64,000 nucleotides of DNA, taken from the NCBI RefSeq assembly GCF_014651015.1, contig NZ_BMWB01000001.1:470137-534136 (forward strand). The letters are read 5' to 3'. A model generated the notes under the pieces. The model searched no databases and was not told the DNA's origin. It saw nothing but the letters and a program-made list of their open reading frames with translations. This DNA is from Streptomyces xantholiticus. GTDB taxonomy: Bacteria; Actinomycetota; Actinomycetes; Streptomycetales; Streptomycetaceae. Positions within the stretch are counted from its first letter, which is position 1. Each line of letters begins with the position of its first letter. This document shows, piece after piece, positions 43,616-54,302 of the stretch. Position numbers and translations under genes: made by a program.

Positions 43616-44563
43616 TCAGGGGCAGCGGATCACCTGGCCCGCGTACGAAAGATTTCCGCCGAATCCGAAGAGCAGGGCCGGGTCGCCGGACTCGATCTCA
43701 CCGCGCTCGACGAGCTTGGAGAGTGCCATCGGGATCGACCCGGCCGAGGTGTTTCCCGAGTCCACGACGTCGCGGGCGATGACGGCGTTGACGGCGCCGA
43801 TCTTCTGCGCGACCGGCTCGATGATCCGCAGATTGGCCTGGTGCAGTACCACCGCCGCCAGTTCCTCGGGGGCGACGCCCGCGCGTTCGCAGACCTTGCG
43901 GGCGATCGGCGGCAGCTGGGTGGTGGCCCAGCGGTAGACGGACTGGCCTTCCTGCGCGAAGCGCGGCGGAGTGCCCTCGATCCGCACGGCGTGCCCCATC
44001 TCGGGTACGGAGCCCCACAGCACCGGGCCGATTCCCGGGTCCTGGCCCTCCGGGACGGCCTCGACCACAGCCGCGCCCGCGCCGTCGCCGACGAGCACGC
44101 ATGTCGAGCGGTCGGTCCAGTCGACGATGTCGGCCATCTTGTCCGCCCCGATGACCAGAGCCCGGGTAGCGGCGCCCGCCCGCAGGGTGTGGTCGGCGGT
44201 GGCGAGCGCGTGGGTGAAGCCGGCGCACACGACGTTGAGGTCCATCACCGCGGGCGAGCCCATGCCGAGCCGCGCCGCGACCCGGGCGGCGGTGTTGGGC
44301 GACCGGTCGACGGCGGTGGACGTGGCGACGAGGACCAGGTCGATGTCGGCCGGGGTAAGCCCTGCCGAGGCCAGCGCCTTGGCCCCGGCGTGCGCGGCGA
44401 GCTCGTCGACCGGCTCGTCGGGTCCCGCCACATGACGGGTCCTGATCCCGACGCGGCTGCGGATCCACTCGTCGCTGGTGTCGACCATGGCCGCCAGGTC
44501 GTCGTTGGTGAGCACCTTGGCGGGCTGGTAATGCCCGAGCGCGACGACGCGTGAGCCGGTCAT
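43616..44563 (-). CDS. 3-Oxoacyl-ACP synthase III family protein (FabH-like)
   Basis: 315 residues with an intact thiolase-fold triad: Cys113 (NVVCAGFTHAL), His241 (VVLHQANLRII) and Asn271 (SGNTSAGS). FabH-type enzymes condense an acyl-CoA starter with malonyl-ACP. The protein opens with SRVVALGHYQPAKVLTN and has DTSDEWIRSRVGIRTRH, the family signature. It stands apart from any fatty-acid operon, so it is probably a paralogue used for special starters or secondary metabolism. Confidence 0.9.
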   Translation of the reverse strand: MTGSRVVALGHYQPAKVLTNDDLAAMVDTSDEWIRSRVGIRTRHVAGPDEPVDELAAHAGAKALASAGLTPADIDLVLVATSTAVDRSPNTAARVAARLGMGSPAVMDLNVVCAGFTHALATADHTLRAGAATRALVIGADKMADIVDWTDRSTCVLVGDGAGAAVVEAVPEGQDPGIGPVLWGSVPEMGHAVRIEGTPPRFAQEGQSVYRWATTQLPPIARKVCERAGVAPEELAAVVLHQANLRIIEPVAQKIGAVNAVIARDVVDSGNTSAGSIPMALSKLVERGEIESGDPALLFGFGGNLSYAGQVIRCP

Positions 44564-44663
44564 GAGTGGCGTTCCCCTCGATCATGAAGTCAGTAACCAC
44601 CCAGTCTTGGCTGCTACCGGCTGGTACGAGGGCAGGTGATCCCACAGCTTCCGGGCCCGGTCT

Positions 44664-44849
44664 TTGGAGCTTCCCGAGGATGCGGGCTGCGGCCGGGCGC
44701 GATCCGCACGGCTCTTGACCCCGGCGAGGTACCTCGCGCTGCGGCGCGAGGTCGGCCGGGCCATGCGGGACGCCTCGATCCGCGGTCTCGGACAGACCGC
44801 CTGGAACGCCGTCGAATCCGCCATCGACCGGCTGGGAGCCTACGGATGA
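44664..44849 (+). pseudogene. C-terminal remnant of NuoF-like/formate dehydrogenase beta subunit
   Basis: Only the tail of the protein remains: LTPARYLALRREVGRAMRDA, SIRGLGQTAWNAVESAIDRL, GAYG then stop. This matches the end of NuoF-type flavoprotein subunits near the last 4Fe-4S site; the usual Cys in that site (CGLGQT) is Arg here. The stop overlaps the ATG of the next remnant (ATGA), as in an intact operon. The upstream part is missing. Confidence 0.65.
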
Positions 44850-45334
44850 CCGCCATCGATCTCCAGTTGCCCCGCAGGCTCGTCGAGGAAGATCGACAAC
44901 GACCCCCATGTCCGCGACCACGACAAGTGCATCCTCTGCCACAAGTGCGTCGACGCCCGCAGCGACCAGCGGCAGAACACCTTCGCCATCGCCGTCGCGG
45001 GCCGCGGCTTCGACTCCCGTATCTCCACGGAGCACGACGCGCCCCTCACCGACTCGGCATGCGTGTACTGCGGGAACTGCATCGAGGTGTACCCGACGGG
45101 GGCGCTGTCCTTGAAGTCGGAGTTCGACACGCGTGCGTCCGGCACCTGGGACGAGTCGGCACAGACGCGGACCCCGACCGTGTGCGCGTACCGCGGCGTC
45201 GGCTGCAACCTCACACCGCCGTGCAGGAGAATGAGATCGTCGAGGTCACCTCGCCGCGCGACGACCCGGTGACCCACGGCAACCTCTGCATCAAGGGCCG
45301 TTTCGGCTACCGACACGTACAGAATCGGGTCTGA
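44846..45334 (+). pseudogene. Decayed formate dehydrogenase alpha N-terminal (iron-sulfur) gene
   Basis: The start MTAIDLQLPRRLVEE is followed, in another frame, by IDNDPHVRDHDKCILCHKCV, FAIAVAGRGFDSRISTEHDA and DSACVYCGNCIEVYPTGALS, and then back in the first frame [20 protein letters not shown] and CIKGRFG. The expected 2Fe-2S domain is deleted after residue 15. Several cluster-ligand cysteines are replaced (CVDARSD, IEVYPTG and CAYRGVGC instead of Cys at the R/Y positions). Two frameshifts and a deletion make it a clear pseudogene. Confidence 0.8.
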
Positions 45335-45338
45335 TCTC

Positions 45339-46178
45339 ATGGGACGGGTCACCGAGCGCCGCCGCACCATCCGCATCCGGGACGGGGCGGTGTCGACCCG
45401 TCCCGACACGCTGGTCGCCGAGGAGCCCCTGGAGATCCGGCTGAACGGCAAGCCCCTCGCCATCACCATGCGCACGCCGGGCGACGACTTCGCGCTGGCC
45501 GCGGGCTTCCTGGTCAGCGAGGGCGTGATCCACTCCGCTTCGCAGGTGCGGTCGATCGTGTACTGCGCGGGCGCCACCGAGGACGGCAGCAACACGTACA
45601 ACGTGGTGGACGTGGCGCTCGCACCCGGTGTCGCGGTGCCGGACATCACCCTGGAGCGCAATGTCTACACGACGTCGTCGTGCGGGCTGTGCGGCAAGGC
45701 CAGCCTGGAGGCCGTGCGCACCACGGCGCACTTCCCGATCGCCGACACTCCCCCGGTACGTGTCGAGCCCGCTCTGCTCGCCGGTCTCCCCGACCGGCTA
45801 CGGGCGGCGCAGCGGGTCTTCGACCGGACCGGAGGCCTGCACGCGGCGGCGCTGTTCTCGCCCGAGGGCGAACTGCTCGACGTACGCGAGGACGTCGGCC
45901 GGCACAACGCGGTCGACAAGCTCGTCGGCCGAGCCCTGCAGGACGACCGGCTCCCGCTGTCCCAAGCGATCCTGCTGGTCTCCGGGCGGGCGTCGTTCGA
46001 GCTGGCGCAGAAAGCGGTGATGGCGGGCATCCCGGTCCTGGCGGCCGTCTCCGCCCCTTCCTCCCTCGCGGTGGACCTGGCCGCGGAAACCGGCCTCACG
46101 CTGGTCGGTTTCCTGCGCGGCACCAATATGAACGTGTACGCGGGTGAGGAGCGCATCGCCCTCGGCACCGGGGTGTGA
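45339..46178 (+). CDS. fdhD: Formate dehydrogenase accessory sulfurtransferase FdhD
   Basis: 279 residues. Conserved [39 protein letters not shown], the catalytic pair Cys115/Cys118 in [12 protein letters not shown], then [17 protein letters not shown] and [11 protein letters not shown]. FdhD transfers sulfur to the bis-MGD molybdenum cofactor of formate dehydrogenases. It is complete although the formate dehydrogenase genes immediately upstream are broken, so it may serve another molybdoenzyme or be a recent orphan. Confidence 0.95.
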   Translation: MGRVTERRRTIRIRDGAVSTRPDTLVAEEPLEIRLNGKPLAITMRTPGDDFALAAGFLVSEGVIHSASQVRSIVYCAGATEDGSNTYNVVDVALAPGVAVPDITLERNVYTTSSCGLCGKASLEAVRTTAHFPIADTPPVRVEPALLAGLPDRLRAAQRVFDRTGGLHAAALFSPEGELLDVREDVGRHNAVDKLVGRALQDDRLPLSQAILLVSGRASFELAQKAVMAGIPVLAAVSAPSSLAVDLAAETGLTLVGFLRGTNMNVYAGEERIALGTGV

Positions 46179-46332
46179 CGCGTCCCGCTGCACGGGACAC
46201 GGCCGGGCCTGCGGTGGAGCGGCCCCTGCCCGGTCCTTCCGTGAGTGCGGCCACCCGCACAGCGGCCGGTCCGATACGGCAGGCGTCCGACGGCGGGGGC
46301 CGGCGCCCGCCCGCGCAGGCCGCCCTCGTTGC

Positions 46333-47836
<1,504 letters not shown>

Positions 47837-47979
47837 CCGGGGCGGCGTGCGCGGCTCCTGACCGGGCTCCTCCTGAGGCCCCGGCCGGACCGGCCGGCGG
47901 CGGCCAGGGCGGTGAGAACCACCCAGGAAGCAACTGGTGGGTCACTCATCGCCTGGTTCACCGCCCGTCGGCGACACCC

Positions 47980-48381
47980 CTACCGAACGCCGGCGGCGCC
48001 GGACGGCGGCGGGATCATCTGGAGCGTGAGGGTGGCCGGGGGCTCGGCGATACCCGGACCGCCGGCCTCGACCCACCCGAGGACGTCGTCGGTGGCGTCG
48101 TTGTCGAGCGCCCAGCCGATCCAGGCTGCCCGCGCGCCGCGGCGGCGCGCCTCGGTCGAGGGCTGCACGACGATCACATTGGCCTGCCCGCACGGGCCCA
48201 GGCAGTCACTGGTGCGCACCGCGAACCGCCCGCCGGACGCCGCGGCCGCCTCCCGCAATCTGGCGAGCTGACCGGCGTGATCCGTGCCGGGGTTCTTGCG
48301 TGCGTCGCCGCAGCAGCAGCCGCGGCAGACCACCAGGGTGCAGGGGCGGGCGCCGAAGGCGCGTATCGGATACGTCGTCAC
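47980..48381 (-). CDS. Thioredoxin-like 2Fe-2S ferredoxin domain protein
   Basis: 133 residues from GTG 48381. The segments CTLVVCRGCCCGDARKN and VRTSDCLGPCGQANVIVV carry the four-cysteine pattern (C-x-G-C ... C-x3-C) of thioredoxin-like [2Fe-2S] ferredoxins. The C-terminal part (WIGWALDNDATDDVLGWVEA) resembles the actinobacterial stand-alone family. It probably transfers electrons or senses metal or redox state; partners unknown. Weak ribosome binding site; an upstream start at 48414 is possible. Confidence 0.8.
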   Translation of the reverse strand: MTTYPIRAFGARPCTLVVCRGCCCGDARKNPGTDHAGQLARLREAAAASGGRFAVRTSDCLGPCGQANVIVVQPSTEARRRGARAAWIGWALDNDATDDVLGWVEAGGPGIAEPPATLTLQMIPPPSGAAGVR

Positions 48382-48582
48382 CGAGTGATCTTCGCACCCG
48401 GTGTCTCCGTCCAAGAGAACGGGTTCCGGCTCACGCCGCCGAAAGCCTCCCAGTCGCCTGGGGCCGGTCGGAGCACTGGGCGGCAGGCCGAGGGCCGGTC
48501 CGCGTCGACGCGTCGCGCAGGGCCGGGAATCGGCCGGTCAACCATGATGTGGACCGCAGCCGACCTTCGAGGAGCCAGCACC

Positions 48583-48993
48583 ATGGCAAGCACGACACCG
48601 CAGAAGATCACGACGTTCCTGATGTTCGAGGGGAAGGCCGAGGAGGCCATGACCTTCTACATGTCGCTCTTCGACGACGCCGAGGTCGTCGACATCACCC
48701 GCTACGGCGCGGACGGACCGGGCACGGAAGGCACCGTGCAGCACGCCACGTTCTCGCTCGCCGGCCAGCGGTACATGTGCATCGACAGCGCGCTGAAGCA
48801 CGACTTCACCTTCACCCCGGCCATGTCCCTCTTTGTGCAGTGCGACGACGAGGCCGAGATCGACCGTCTCTACGCGGCGCTGGCCGAGGAAGGCTCGGAA
48901 CTGATGCCGCTCGGTTCGTACGGCTTCAGCGCCAAATTCGGCTGGGTGAACGACCGGTTCGGCGTCTCCTGGCAGCTCAACCTGCCCGCGTAG
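48583..48993 (+). CDS. VOC/PhnB-like family protein
   Basis: 136 residues from ATG 48583 (GAGGAG upstream). Glyoxalase/PhnB-like fold: KITTFLMFEGKAEEAMTFYM, SLFDDAEVVDITRYG, HATFSLAGQRYMCIDSALKH, AEIDRLYAALAEEG and FGWVNDRFGVSWQLN. Members of this 3-demethylubiquinone methyltransferase-like group usually lack catalysis and bind small molecules. Function uncertain. Confidence 0.88.
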   Translation: MASTTPQKITTFLMFEGKAEEAMTFYMSLFDDAEVVDITRYGADGPGTEGTVQHATFSLAGQRYMCIDSALKHDFTFTPAMSLFVQCDDEAEIDRLYAALAEEGSELMPLGSYGFSAKFGWVNDRFGVSWQLNLPA

Positions 48994-48999
48994 GCGTCC

Positions 49000-49128
49000 G
49001 CCGACCCGCAGCTCCGCCCAGACCGCCTTGACCACGGGATCGTCGGCTGTCCAGCCCCAGGCCGTGGCAAGCGCTTCGAGCAGCAGCAGACCGCGCCCGC
49101 CCTCGGCGTGGGCCGGCGTGCCGGCGGC
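49000..49128 (-). pseudogene. C-terminal remnant of a histidine-kinase-like ATP-binding protein
   Basis: The minus strand reads AHAEGGRGLLLLEALATAWG, then W-T-A-D-D-P and KAVWAEL. This is the end of the small HATPase (anti-sigma/RsbW-like) proteins that are abundant in Streptomyces. The N-terminal ATP-binding core is missing: the frame meets a DUF397 fragment on the other strand at about 49130. Its stop is lost, as the frame runs into the VOC gene region. Confidence 0.65.
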
Positions 49129-49131
49129 GGC

Positions 49132-49257
49132 GACTGCGTAGAGGTCGCCGCCTCACGCGAAACCGTTCACGTGCGTGACTCGAAGGACCGGACCCGGCCG
49201 CACCTCATCGTGGGAGCGGCCCACTGGACCGCGTTCGTCACCTTCGCAGCGCGGTAG
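49132..49257 (+). pseudogene. C-terminal remnant of a DUF397 protein
   Basis: The plus strand reads DCVEVAASRETVHVRDSKDR, HLIVGAAHWTAFVTFAAR, stop. This is the typical end of DUF397 proteins (NCVEVA ... VRDSK ... W-x-AF). The N-terminal half is absent because the frame abuts the ATP-binding remnant of the opposite strand. In whiJ-like loci these two families flank a helix-turn-helix gene. Here the middle appears deleted. Confidence 0.65.
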
Positions 49258-50263
49258 GCGCGCCCCGCCGCGCCGGTGCGGCCCGGTCCGTGTCGCGGGC
49301 GCGGCGTCCCGCGATCACCGTGCAGACCATCAGCTGCATCTGGTGGAAGAGCATCAGCGGCAGCACCGCCAGGCTCGCCTGCGCGCCGAAGAGCACGGTG
49401 GCCATGGGCAGTCCGGCCGCCAGGCTCTTCTTCGAGCCGGCGAACTGGATCGCGATCCGGTCCGCCCGGCCGAAGCCGAGGCGCTTCGCGCCGAACCAGG
49501 TGAGCGTCAGCATGGCCGCGAGCAGCACCGCCTCGACGGCGAGCAGCGCGCCGAGCCGGGCCGGGGTGACCTGGTGCCAGACACCGGCGGTCATGCCTTC
49601 GCCGAAGGCCGTGTAGACGACGAGCAGGATCGCGCCCCGGTCCACGTAGCCGAGGACCTGCTTGTGGCGGACCAGGAACACGGCGACCCAGCGGCGCAGC
49701 AGTTGGCCTGCCAGGAACGGCACCAGCAGCTGGAGCGCGATCCGCAGCAGCGAGTCGGCCGAGAGCCCGCCCGCCGCGCCGCCGAGCAGCAGGGCGGCCA
49801 GCAGCGGGGTGAGGACGATGCCGGCGAGGCTGGAGAAGGAGCCGGCGCAGATCGCGGCGGGCACGTTGCCACGTGCCATGGACGTGAACGCGATCGACGA
49901 CTGGATGGTCGAGGGCACCAGGCACAGGAAGAGGAGTCCGCTGTAGAGCTCGGGCGTCAGCACCGCCGGTTCGAGCACGCATCCCGCGAGTCCCAGCAGC
50001 GGAAAGACGACGAACGTCGCGGCGAGCACGGTCAGGTGGAGCCGCCAGTGCCGCAGCCCGTCGAGGGTCTCGCGCGTGGAGAGCCGCGCGCCGTAGAGGA
50101 AGAACAGCAGCGCCACCGCGCCGGTCGAGGCTCCGCCCGCGACGTCGGCCGCCGCCCCGGAGGCGGGCAGGAGTGCGGCGAGGGCCACCGTCCCCAGAAG
50201 CACCGGTATGTACGGGTCGATCGGCAGCCAGGACGGCAGGCGCGGGGTGCGGGGGCGGCTCAT
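49238..50263 (-). CDS. Bile acid:sodium symporter family transporter
   Basis: 341 residues with about nine hydrophobic helices (YIPVLLGTVALAALLP, TGAVALLFFLYGARLS, LTVLAATFVVFPLLGLAG, FLCLVPSTIQSSIAFTSMA, LLPLMLFH-type end). The crossover region SFSSLAGIVLTPLLAALLLG and the motif IQFAGSKKSLAAGLPMA are typical of the SBF/YocS group. It probably imports or exports a small organic anion. A divergent LysR gene 246 bp away is the likely regulator. Confidence 0.9.
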   Translation of the reverse strand: MSRPRTPRLPSWLPIDPYIPVLLGTVALAALLPASGAAADVAGGASTGAVALLFFLYGARLSTRETLDGLRHWRLHLTVLAATFVVFPLLGLAGCVLEPAVLTPELYSGLLFLCLVPSTIQSSIAFTSMARGNVPAAICAGSFSSLAGIVLTPLLAALLLGGAAGGLSADSLLRIALQLLVPFLAGQLLRRWVAVFLVRHKQVLGYVDRGAILLVVYTAFGEGMTAGVWHQVTPARLGALLAVEAVLLAAMLTLTWFGAKRLGFGRADRIAIQFAGSKKSLAAGLPMATVLFGAQASLAVLPLMLFHQMQLMVCTVIAGRRARDTDRAAPARRGAPTALRR

Positions 50264-50508
50264 GTGCTCCACTTGCTCTCGGTTCAGGTCGTGCCCTGCC
50301 CATGCTCCTCCACCCACCGCCGATCGGGAATCCCGTACGCCGTGCTGACTGTCATCACCATTCGTGATCACCGTGCCGGAAACCCGCACCACCTCTCTCG
50401 CCGACCTGCAGCAGGAGGTGCTGCGCGAAGTGACGGGCAGGGGTTCCGACGCCCGAGAATGGCACGGCCGCAACGGCCGTCAGCCCGCCGAACCCTAGGA
50501 TCGACGCC

Positions 50509-51405
50509 GTGTACGACCCCACCCAGCTGCGTACGTTCCTGGCGGTGGCGCAGACGCTGAACTTCACGCAGGCGGCGCGTCGGCTCGGGCTGCGTCAGTC
50601 GACGGTCAGTCAGCATGTGCGCCGACTCGAGGAGGCCACCGGCCGACCCCTGTTCAGCCGTGACACCCACAGTGTGGAGCTGACGGAGGACGGCGAGGCG
50701 ATGCTCGGTTTCGCCCGCACGATCCTGCAGGCCCACGAGCGCGCCTCCGCGTACTTCACGGGCACACGGCTGCGGGGGCGGCTGCGGTTCGGCGCGTCGG
50801 AGGACTTCGTACTGACGCGGCTCCCCGAGATCCTCGAGGCGTTCCGTCGCGACCATCCCGAGGTGGACCTGGAGCTCACCGTGGAGCTGTCGGGCACCTT
50901 GCACAAACGGCTGGAGGCCGGCCGGCTCGACCTGGTGCTCGCCAAGCGGGGGCCGGGGGCGACGCACGGCGAACTGGTGTGGCGGGACCGGATGGTGTGG
51001 ATCTCGGCGGAGGGCCTGCGGCTGGATCCGGACCGTCCGCTGCCGCTGATCCTGTTCCCGCCGCCGGCCGTGACCCGGGCACGCGCTTTGGAGGTGCTGG
51101 AGCAGGCGGGCCGGTCCTGGCGCATGGCCTGCACCAGCGGCAGCCTCAGCGGTCTGGTGGCCGCCGCCCGCGCCGGTCTCGGTGTGATGGCGCACACCCG
51201 CGGGCTGATTCCGCCCGGCCTGGTCACGGTGCCGGAGCGGGCGGGCCTGCCCGAGCTGGGCACCGTCGACTTCGTCCTTCTGCAGGGCCGCCGCAGGGAC
51301 GCGGCCAGGGAGGCCGCCCAGGCGCTGGCCGGTGCGCTGCTGGCGGCGGGCGACCGGTTGCACGGCCCTGCCGGGCCCGGCGTCAGTCGCCGAGGAAGTC
51401 CGTGA
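50509..51405 (+). CDS. LysR-family transcriptional regulator next to symporter
   Basis: 298 residues. Helix-turn-helix at 1-60 (QLRTFLAVAQTLNFTQAARR, LRQSTVSQHVRRLEEATG) and an effector domain (about 90-290; RLRFGASEDFVLTRLPEILE). GTG start. Divergent from the bile-acid-symporter-family gene, its probable target. Its 3' end overlaps the convergent lipoprotein gene by 23 bp. The effector is unknown. Confidence 0.92.
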   Translation: MYDPTQLRTFLAVAQTLNFTQAARRLGLRQSTVSQHVRRLEEATGRPLFSRDTHSVELTEDGEAMLGFARTILQAHERASAYFTGTRLRGRLRFGASEDFVLTRLPEILEAFRRDHPEVDLELTVELSGTLHKRLEAGRLDLVLAKRGPGATHGELVWRDRMVWISAEGLRLDPDRPLPLILFPPPAVTRARALEVLEQAGRSWRMACTSGSLSGLVAAARAGLGVMAHTRGLIPPGLVTVPERAGLPELGTVDFVLLQGRRRDAAREAAQALAGALLAAGDRLHGPAGPGVSRRGSP

Positions 51406-52054
51406 GCACACAGCCTTCCACCAGCGCCTTCTCCTTCTGGTAGCCGCTGGGCACGGCGAAGCTGGGATTGCAGTTGAGGACGAGCAGTCCTGATCCGATG
51501 ACGCCGCGGACGTCGTCGTCGCCGACCGCCACGACGGCGAAGTCCTGGGCGACTGCGAAGCCGCCGTTCAGCCCGGCGGTCGGGTCGTCCCCGAACTCCT
51601 TGTAGAGGTCGCTCTTGTAGGCCGCCTGGAACTTCTCCATGTCGCCGACCATGAAGATCCGGGTGCGCTGGTCGCTGTTGCCGGTACTGCAGACGCCTCG
51701 TTCCGTCACGCCCCAGTCGGCGTCCATCTCGGCGTCCTGGGGGTAGAAGCGCTCGTCGTTCGGGTTCGTCCCGAGGTCCTCGCAGTCGGAGTTGCCCGCG
51801 ACGAAGTCGTATGCGGCCTTCATGCTGCCCGCGACCGGCAGTCCCGCGAAGCCGGTTGCGTCGTCGGGGGCGGCCCCGTTGACTCCGCCGTTCCTCGTGG
51901 GATTCTCCAGCGTGCCTTCGGCCGGGTCGCCGGCTCCTGCCTGCCCGGCCCCCTGGCCCGGCCCGAATCCCGGGCCGGTTTCCGGCCCTCCGCCTCCGCA
52001 GGCGGTCAGAACGAGGAGTGCGGCGGTGGTGGCGAGCATGGCTTTACTGCGCAT
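51383..52054 (-). CDS. Putative lipoprotein
   Basis: 223 residues. Lipobox signal peptide (MRSKAMLATTAALLVLTACG) predicts a membrane-anchored extracellular protein. A Gly/Pro-rich linker is followed by a globular domain with four cysteines (NSDCEDLGT, RGVCSTG, VLNCNPSF, VEGCVLTDF), which may form two disulfides. No domain recognised. Found alone between a LysR gene and the acyl-CoA ligase gene. Confidence 0.8.
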   Translation of the reverse strand: MRSKAMLATTAALLVLTACGGGGPETGPGFGPGQGAGQAGAGDPAEGTLENPTRNGGVNGAAPDDATGFAGLPVAGSMKAAYDFVAGNSDCEDLGTNPNDERFYPQDAEMDADWGVTERGVCSTGNSDQRTRIFMVGDMEKFQAAYKSDLYKEFGDDPTAGLNGGFAVAQDFAVVAVGDDDVRGVIGSGLLVLNCNPSFAVPSGYQKEKALVEGCVLTDFLGD

Positions 52055-52391
52055 TGAATGTGATCCCCCGAGAAGATGACCTTGAACCGCGGCGACCCTA
52101 CGTTGATCAACATGTACACGGCAAACTGAACCGGGCTCCGCCCGGACCTGGTACGCACCACGGTCGCCCAGGTAGAGCGGCGGTGATCGGGCCGTACAGA
52201 TTCGGTGGAGATTGACGACCGGGCTACTTACTCACCGGTCAGATATCGGGGCCCAAGGTCCGCTTCGCCGCCCGTCCACCGCGGCTGACCTGTGCCTACG
52301 CCATTCGTCCACAGTTCACGAGGACCCTCCCGCCCGAGGGGATGGTGGGGTACGGTCACGGCGCTGTGCGGAGCGCCACAAGGAGCAGCCA
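52055..52391. promoter_or_regulatory. Intergenic region upstream of acyl-CoA ligase and lipoprotein genes
   Basis: 337-bp divergent spacer without a convincing gene. A short hairpin (GGCGCT, loop GTGCGG, AGCGCC) at 52360-52377 sits just before the AAGGAG of the ligase gene and could influence translation. Promoters for both flanking genes must lie here; no clear -35/-10 pair was read with confidence. Confidence 0.4.
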
Positions 52392-54215
52392 TTGCGCGAG
52401 TTCACTGTCCCACCCCTGGCCGCGGCGCCTCAGGTCGGCGGACTTGCGGACGCGGTCTTCGACCATGCCCTCGACGATCCGGACCGCGTCGCGCTCGGCC
52501 GCAAGGACAGTGCCGGCCAGTGGCAGGAAGTGACCTCGGGGCAGTTCCGCGACGAGGTCCTGGCGCTGGCGAAGGGGCTGCTGGCGCACGGGGTCCGGTT
52601 CGGTGACCGGGTCGCCCTGATGTGCCGTACGCGCTACGAGTGGACTCTGTTCGACTTCGCGTTGTGGACCGTCGGGGCCCAGTCCGTGCCGCTGTACCCG
52701 ACCTCCTCCGCCGAGCAGGTCTTCTGGATGCTGCACGACTCCGAGGTCTCCGCGTGCATGGTGGAGCACGAGGACCACGCCATGACCATCGGCTCGGTGA
52801 TCGACCGGCTGCCCCTGATGAAACGGCTGTGGCAACTGGACGCCGGCGCTGTGGAGCAGCTGGTCGCGGCGGGCGCGCACATCGACGACGAGGTCGTGCA
52901 CCGGCACCGGCGCGCGGTGACCCCCGACTCCGTGGCCACGATCATCTACACGTCCGGCACGACGGGCCGCCCCAAGGGCTGTGTGATCACCCACTCGAAC
53001 TTCATGTTCGAGACGGACACGATGGTCGGCCGCTGGGAGCCGGTCTTCCGCTCCAAGCCGGGTGACGAGCCGTCGACCCTGCTCTTTCTTCCGCTGTCGC
53101 ACGTCTTCGGCCGGATGGTGGAGGTCGCGGCGATCCGGGGCCGGGTCAAGATCGGCCATCAGCCGGTCCTGCAGGCGAGCGCCCTGCTGCCCGATCTTGC
53201 CGCGTTCCGGCCGACGTTCATCCTGGCGGTGCCGTACATCTTCGAGAAGGTCTTCAACGCCGCCCGCCGCAAGGCGGAGCTGGCCGGCAAGCTGGGCCCC
53301 TTCGACAAGGCGGCCGAGGTGGCCGTGAAGTACGCGGAGGCACTGGAGCACCGGGCCTTCGGGCTCGGCCCGGGCCCGTCCGCCGGACTGCGCGTCCAGC
53401 ACCAGCTGTTCGAGAAGCTGGTGTACGCGAAGGTCCGCGAGGCGATGGGCGGCCGGGTGCGCCACGCGATGTCCGGCGGCTCCGGCATGGACCGTCGCCT
53501 GGGGCTGTTCTTCGAGGGCGCCGGCGTCACCATCTACGAGGGCTACGGCCTGACCGAGTCGACGGCCGCGGCCACCGCGAACCCGCCGGAGCGCACCCGC
53601 TACGGCACCGTGGGCCTGCCGATCCCCGGCACCACCGTGCACATCGCGGAGGACGGCGAGGTGTGGCTGCACGGCGCACACGTCTTCCAGGGTTATCTGG
53701 GCGACCCGAAGGCCACCGACGCCGTGCTGCACGACGGCTGGCTGGCCACCGGCGACCTGGGCGCGCTCGACGAGGACGGCTATCTGACGATCACCGGGCG
53801 CAAGAAGGAGATCCTGGTGACCTCGGGCGGCAAGAGCGTCTCGCCCGCCGGCCTGGAGGAGCGGGTACGGGCGCATCCGTTGGTGGCACAGTGCATCGTC
53901 GTCGGCAACGACCGTCCCTACATCGCGGCCCTCGTCACCCTCGACCAGGAGTCGGTCGACCACTGGCTGGCCATTCAGGGCAGGCCGGCGCTGCCGCCCG
54001 CGGAGATGGTGCGCGACCCGGACCTGGAGATGGAGGTCCGCCGTGCCGTCGTCGCCGCGAACACCCTGGTGTCCAAGGCCGAGTCGATCCGTACGTTCCG
54101 GATTCTGGCGCATCCCTTCAGCGAGGAGCACGGTCTGCTGACGCCCTCGCTGAAGCTGAAGCGGAAGGCGATCGAGAACGCCTACGCGGTCGAGGTCGAG
54201 GCCCTGTACCAGTGA
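52392..54215 (+). CDS. Long-chain fatty acid--CoA ligase / AMP-dependent synthetase
   Basis: 607 residues from TTG 52392, chosen because AAGGAG is 7 nt upstream and homologous sequence begins there. The ATP-binding motif TIIYTSGTTGRPKGCVITHS, then LSHVFGRMVE, YEGYGLTESTAAATANPP, GWLATGDLGALDEDGYLTIT and GRKKEILVTSGGKSVSP identify a bacterial-type long-chain acyl-CoA (FadD15-like) ligase. It activates fatty acids to acyl-CoA through acyl-AMP. Monocistronic; the aldo/keto reductase gene follows after 87 bp. Confidence 0.93.
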   Translation: MREFTVPPLAAAPQVGGLADAVFDHALDDPDRVALGRKDSAGQWQEVTSGQFRDEVLALAKGLLAHGVRFGDRVALMCRTRYEWTLFDFALWTVGAQSVPLYPTSSAEQVFWMLHDSEVSACMVEHEDHAMTIGSVIDRLPLMKRLWQLDAGAVEQLVAAGAHIDDEVVHRHRRAVTPDSVATIIYTSGTTGRPKGCVITHSNFMFETDTMVGRWEPVFRSKPGDEPSTLLFLPLSHVFGRMVEVAAIRGRVKIGHQPVLQASALLPDLAAFRPTFILAVPYIFEKVFNAARRKAELAGKLGPFDKAAEVAVKYAEALEHRAFGLGPGPSAGLRVQHQLFEKLVYAKVREAMGGRVRHAMSGGSGMDRRLGLFFEGAGVTIYEGYGLTESTAAATANPPERTRYGTVGLPIPGTTVHIAEDGEVWLHGAHVFQGYLGDPKATDAVLHDGWLATGDLGALDEDGYLTITGRKKEILVTSGGKSVSPAGLEERVRAHPLVAQCIVVGNDRPYIAALVTLDQESVDHWLAIQGRPALPPAEMVRDPDLEMEVRRAVVAANTLVSKAESIRTFRILAHPFSEEHGLLTPSLKLKRKAIENAYAVEVEALYQ

Positions 54216-54302
54216 GCCGCTACGCCTGGCCGGGGAATTCACCGGCGGCGCTGCTCGTTCATCGTGGGAGTACGCAACCGACGACGTAAGGATCGACCGC
54301 TC

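Noticed and set aside
41608..43782. 724-codon plus-strand open frame covering the ROK-GntR spacer, GntR and NUDIX genes
   Set aside because: Pro/Arg-rich, no domain, and antisense to two clear genes.
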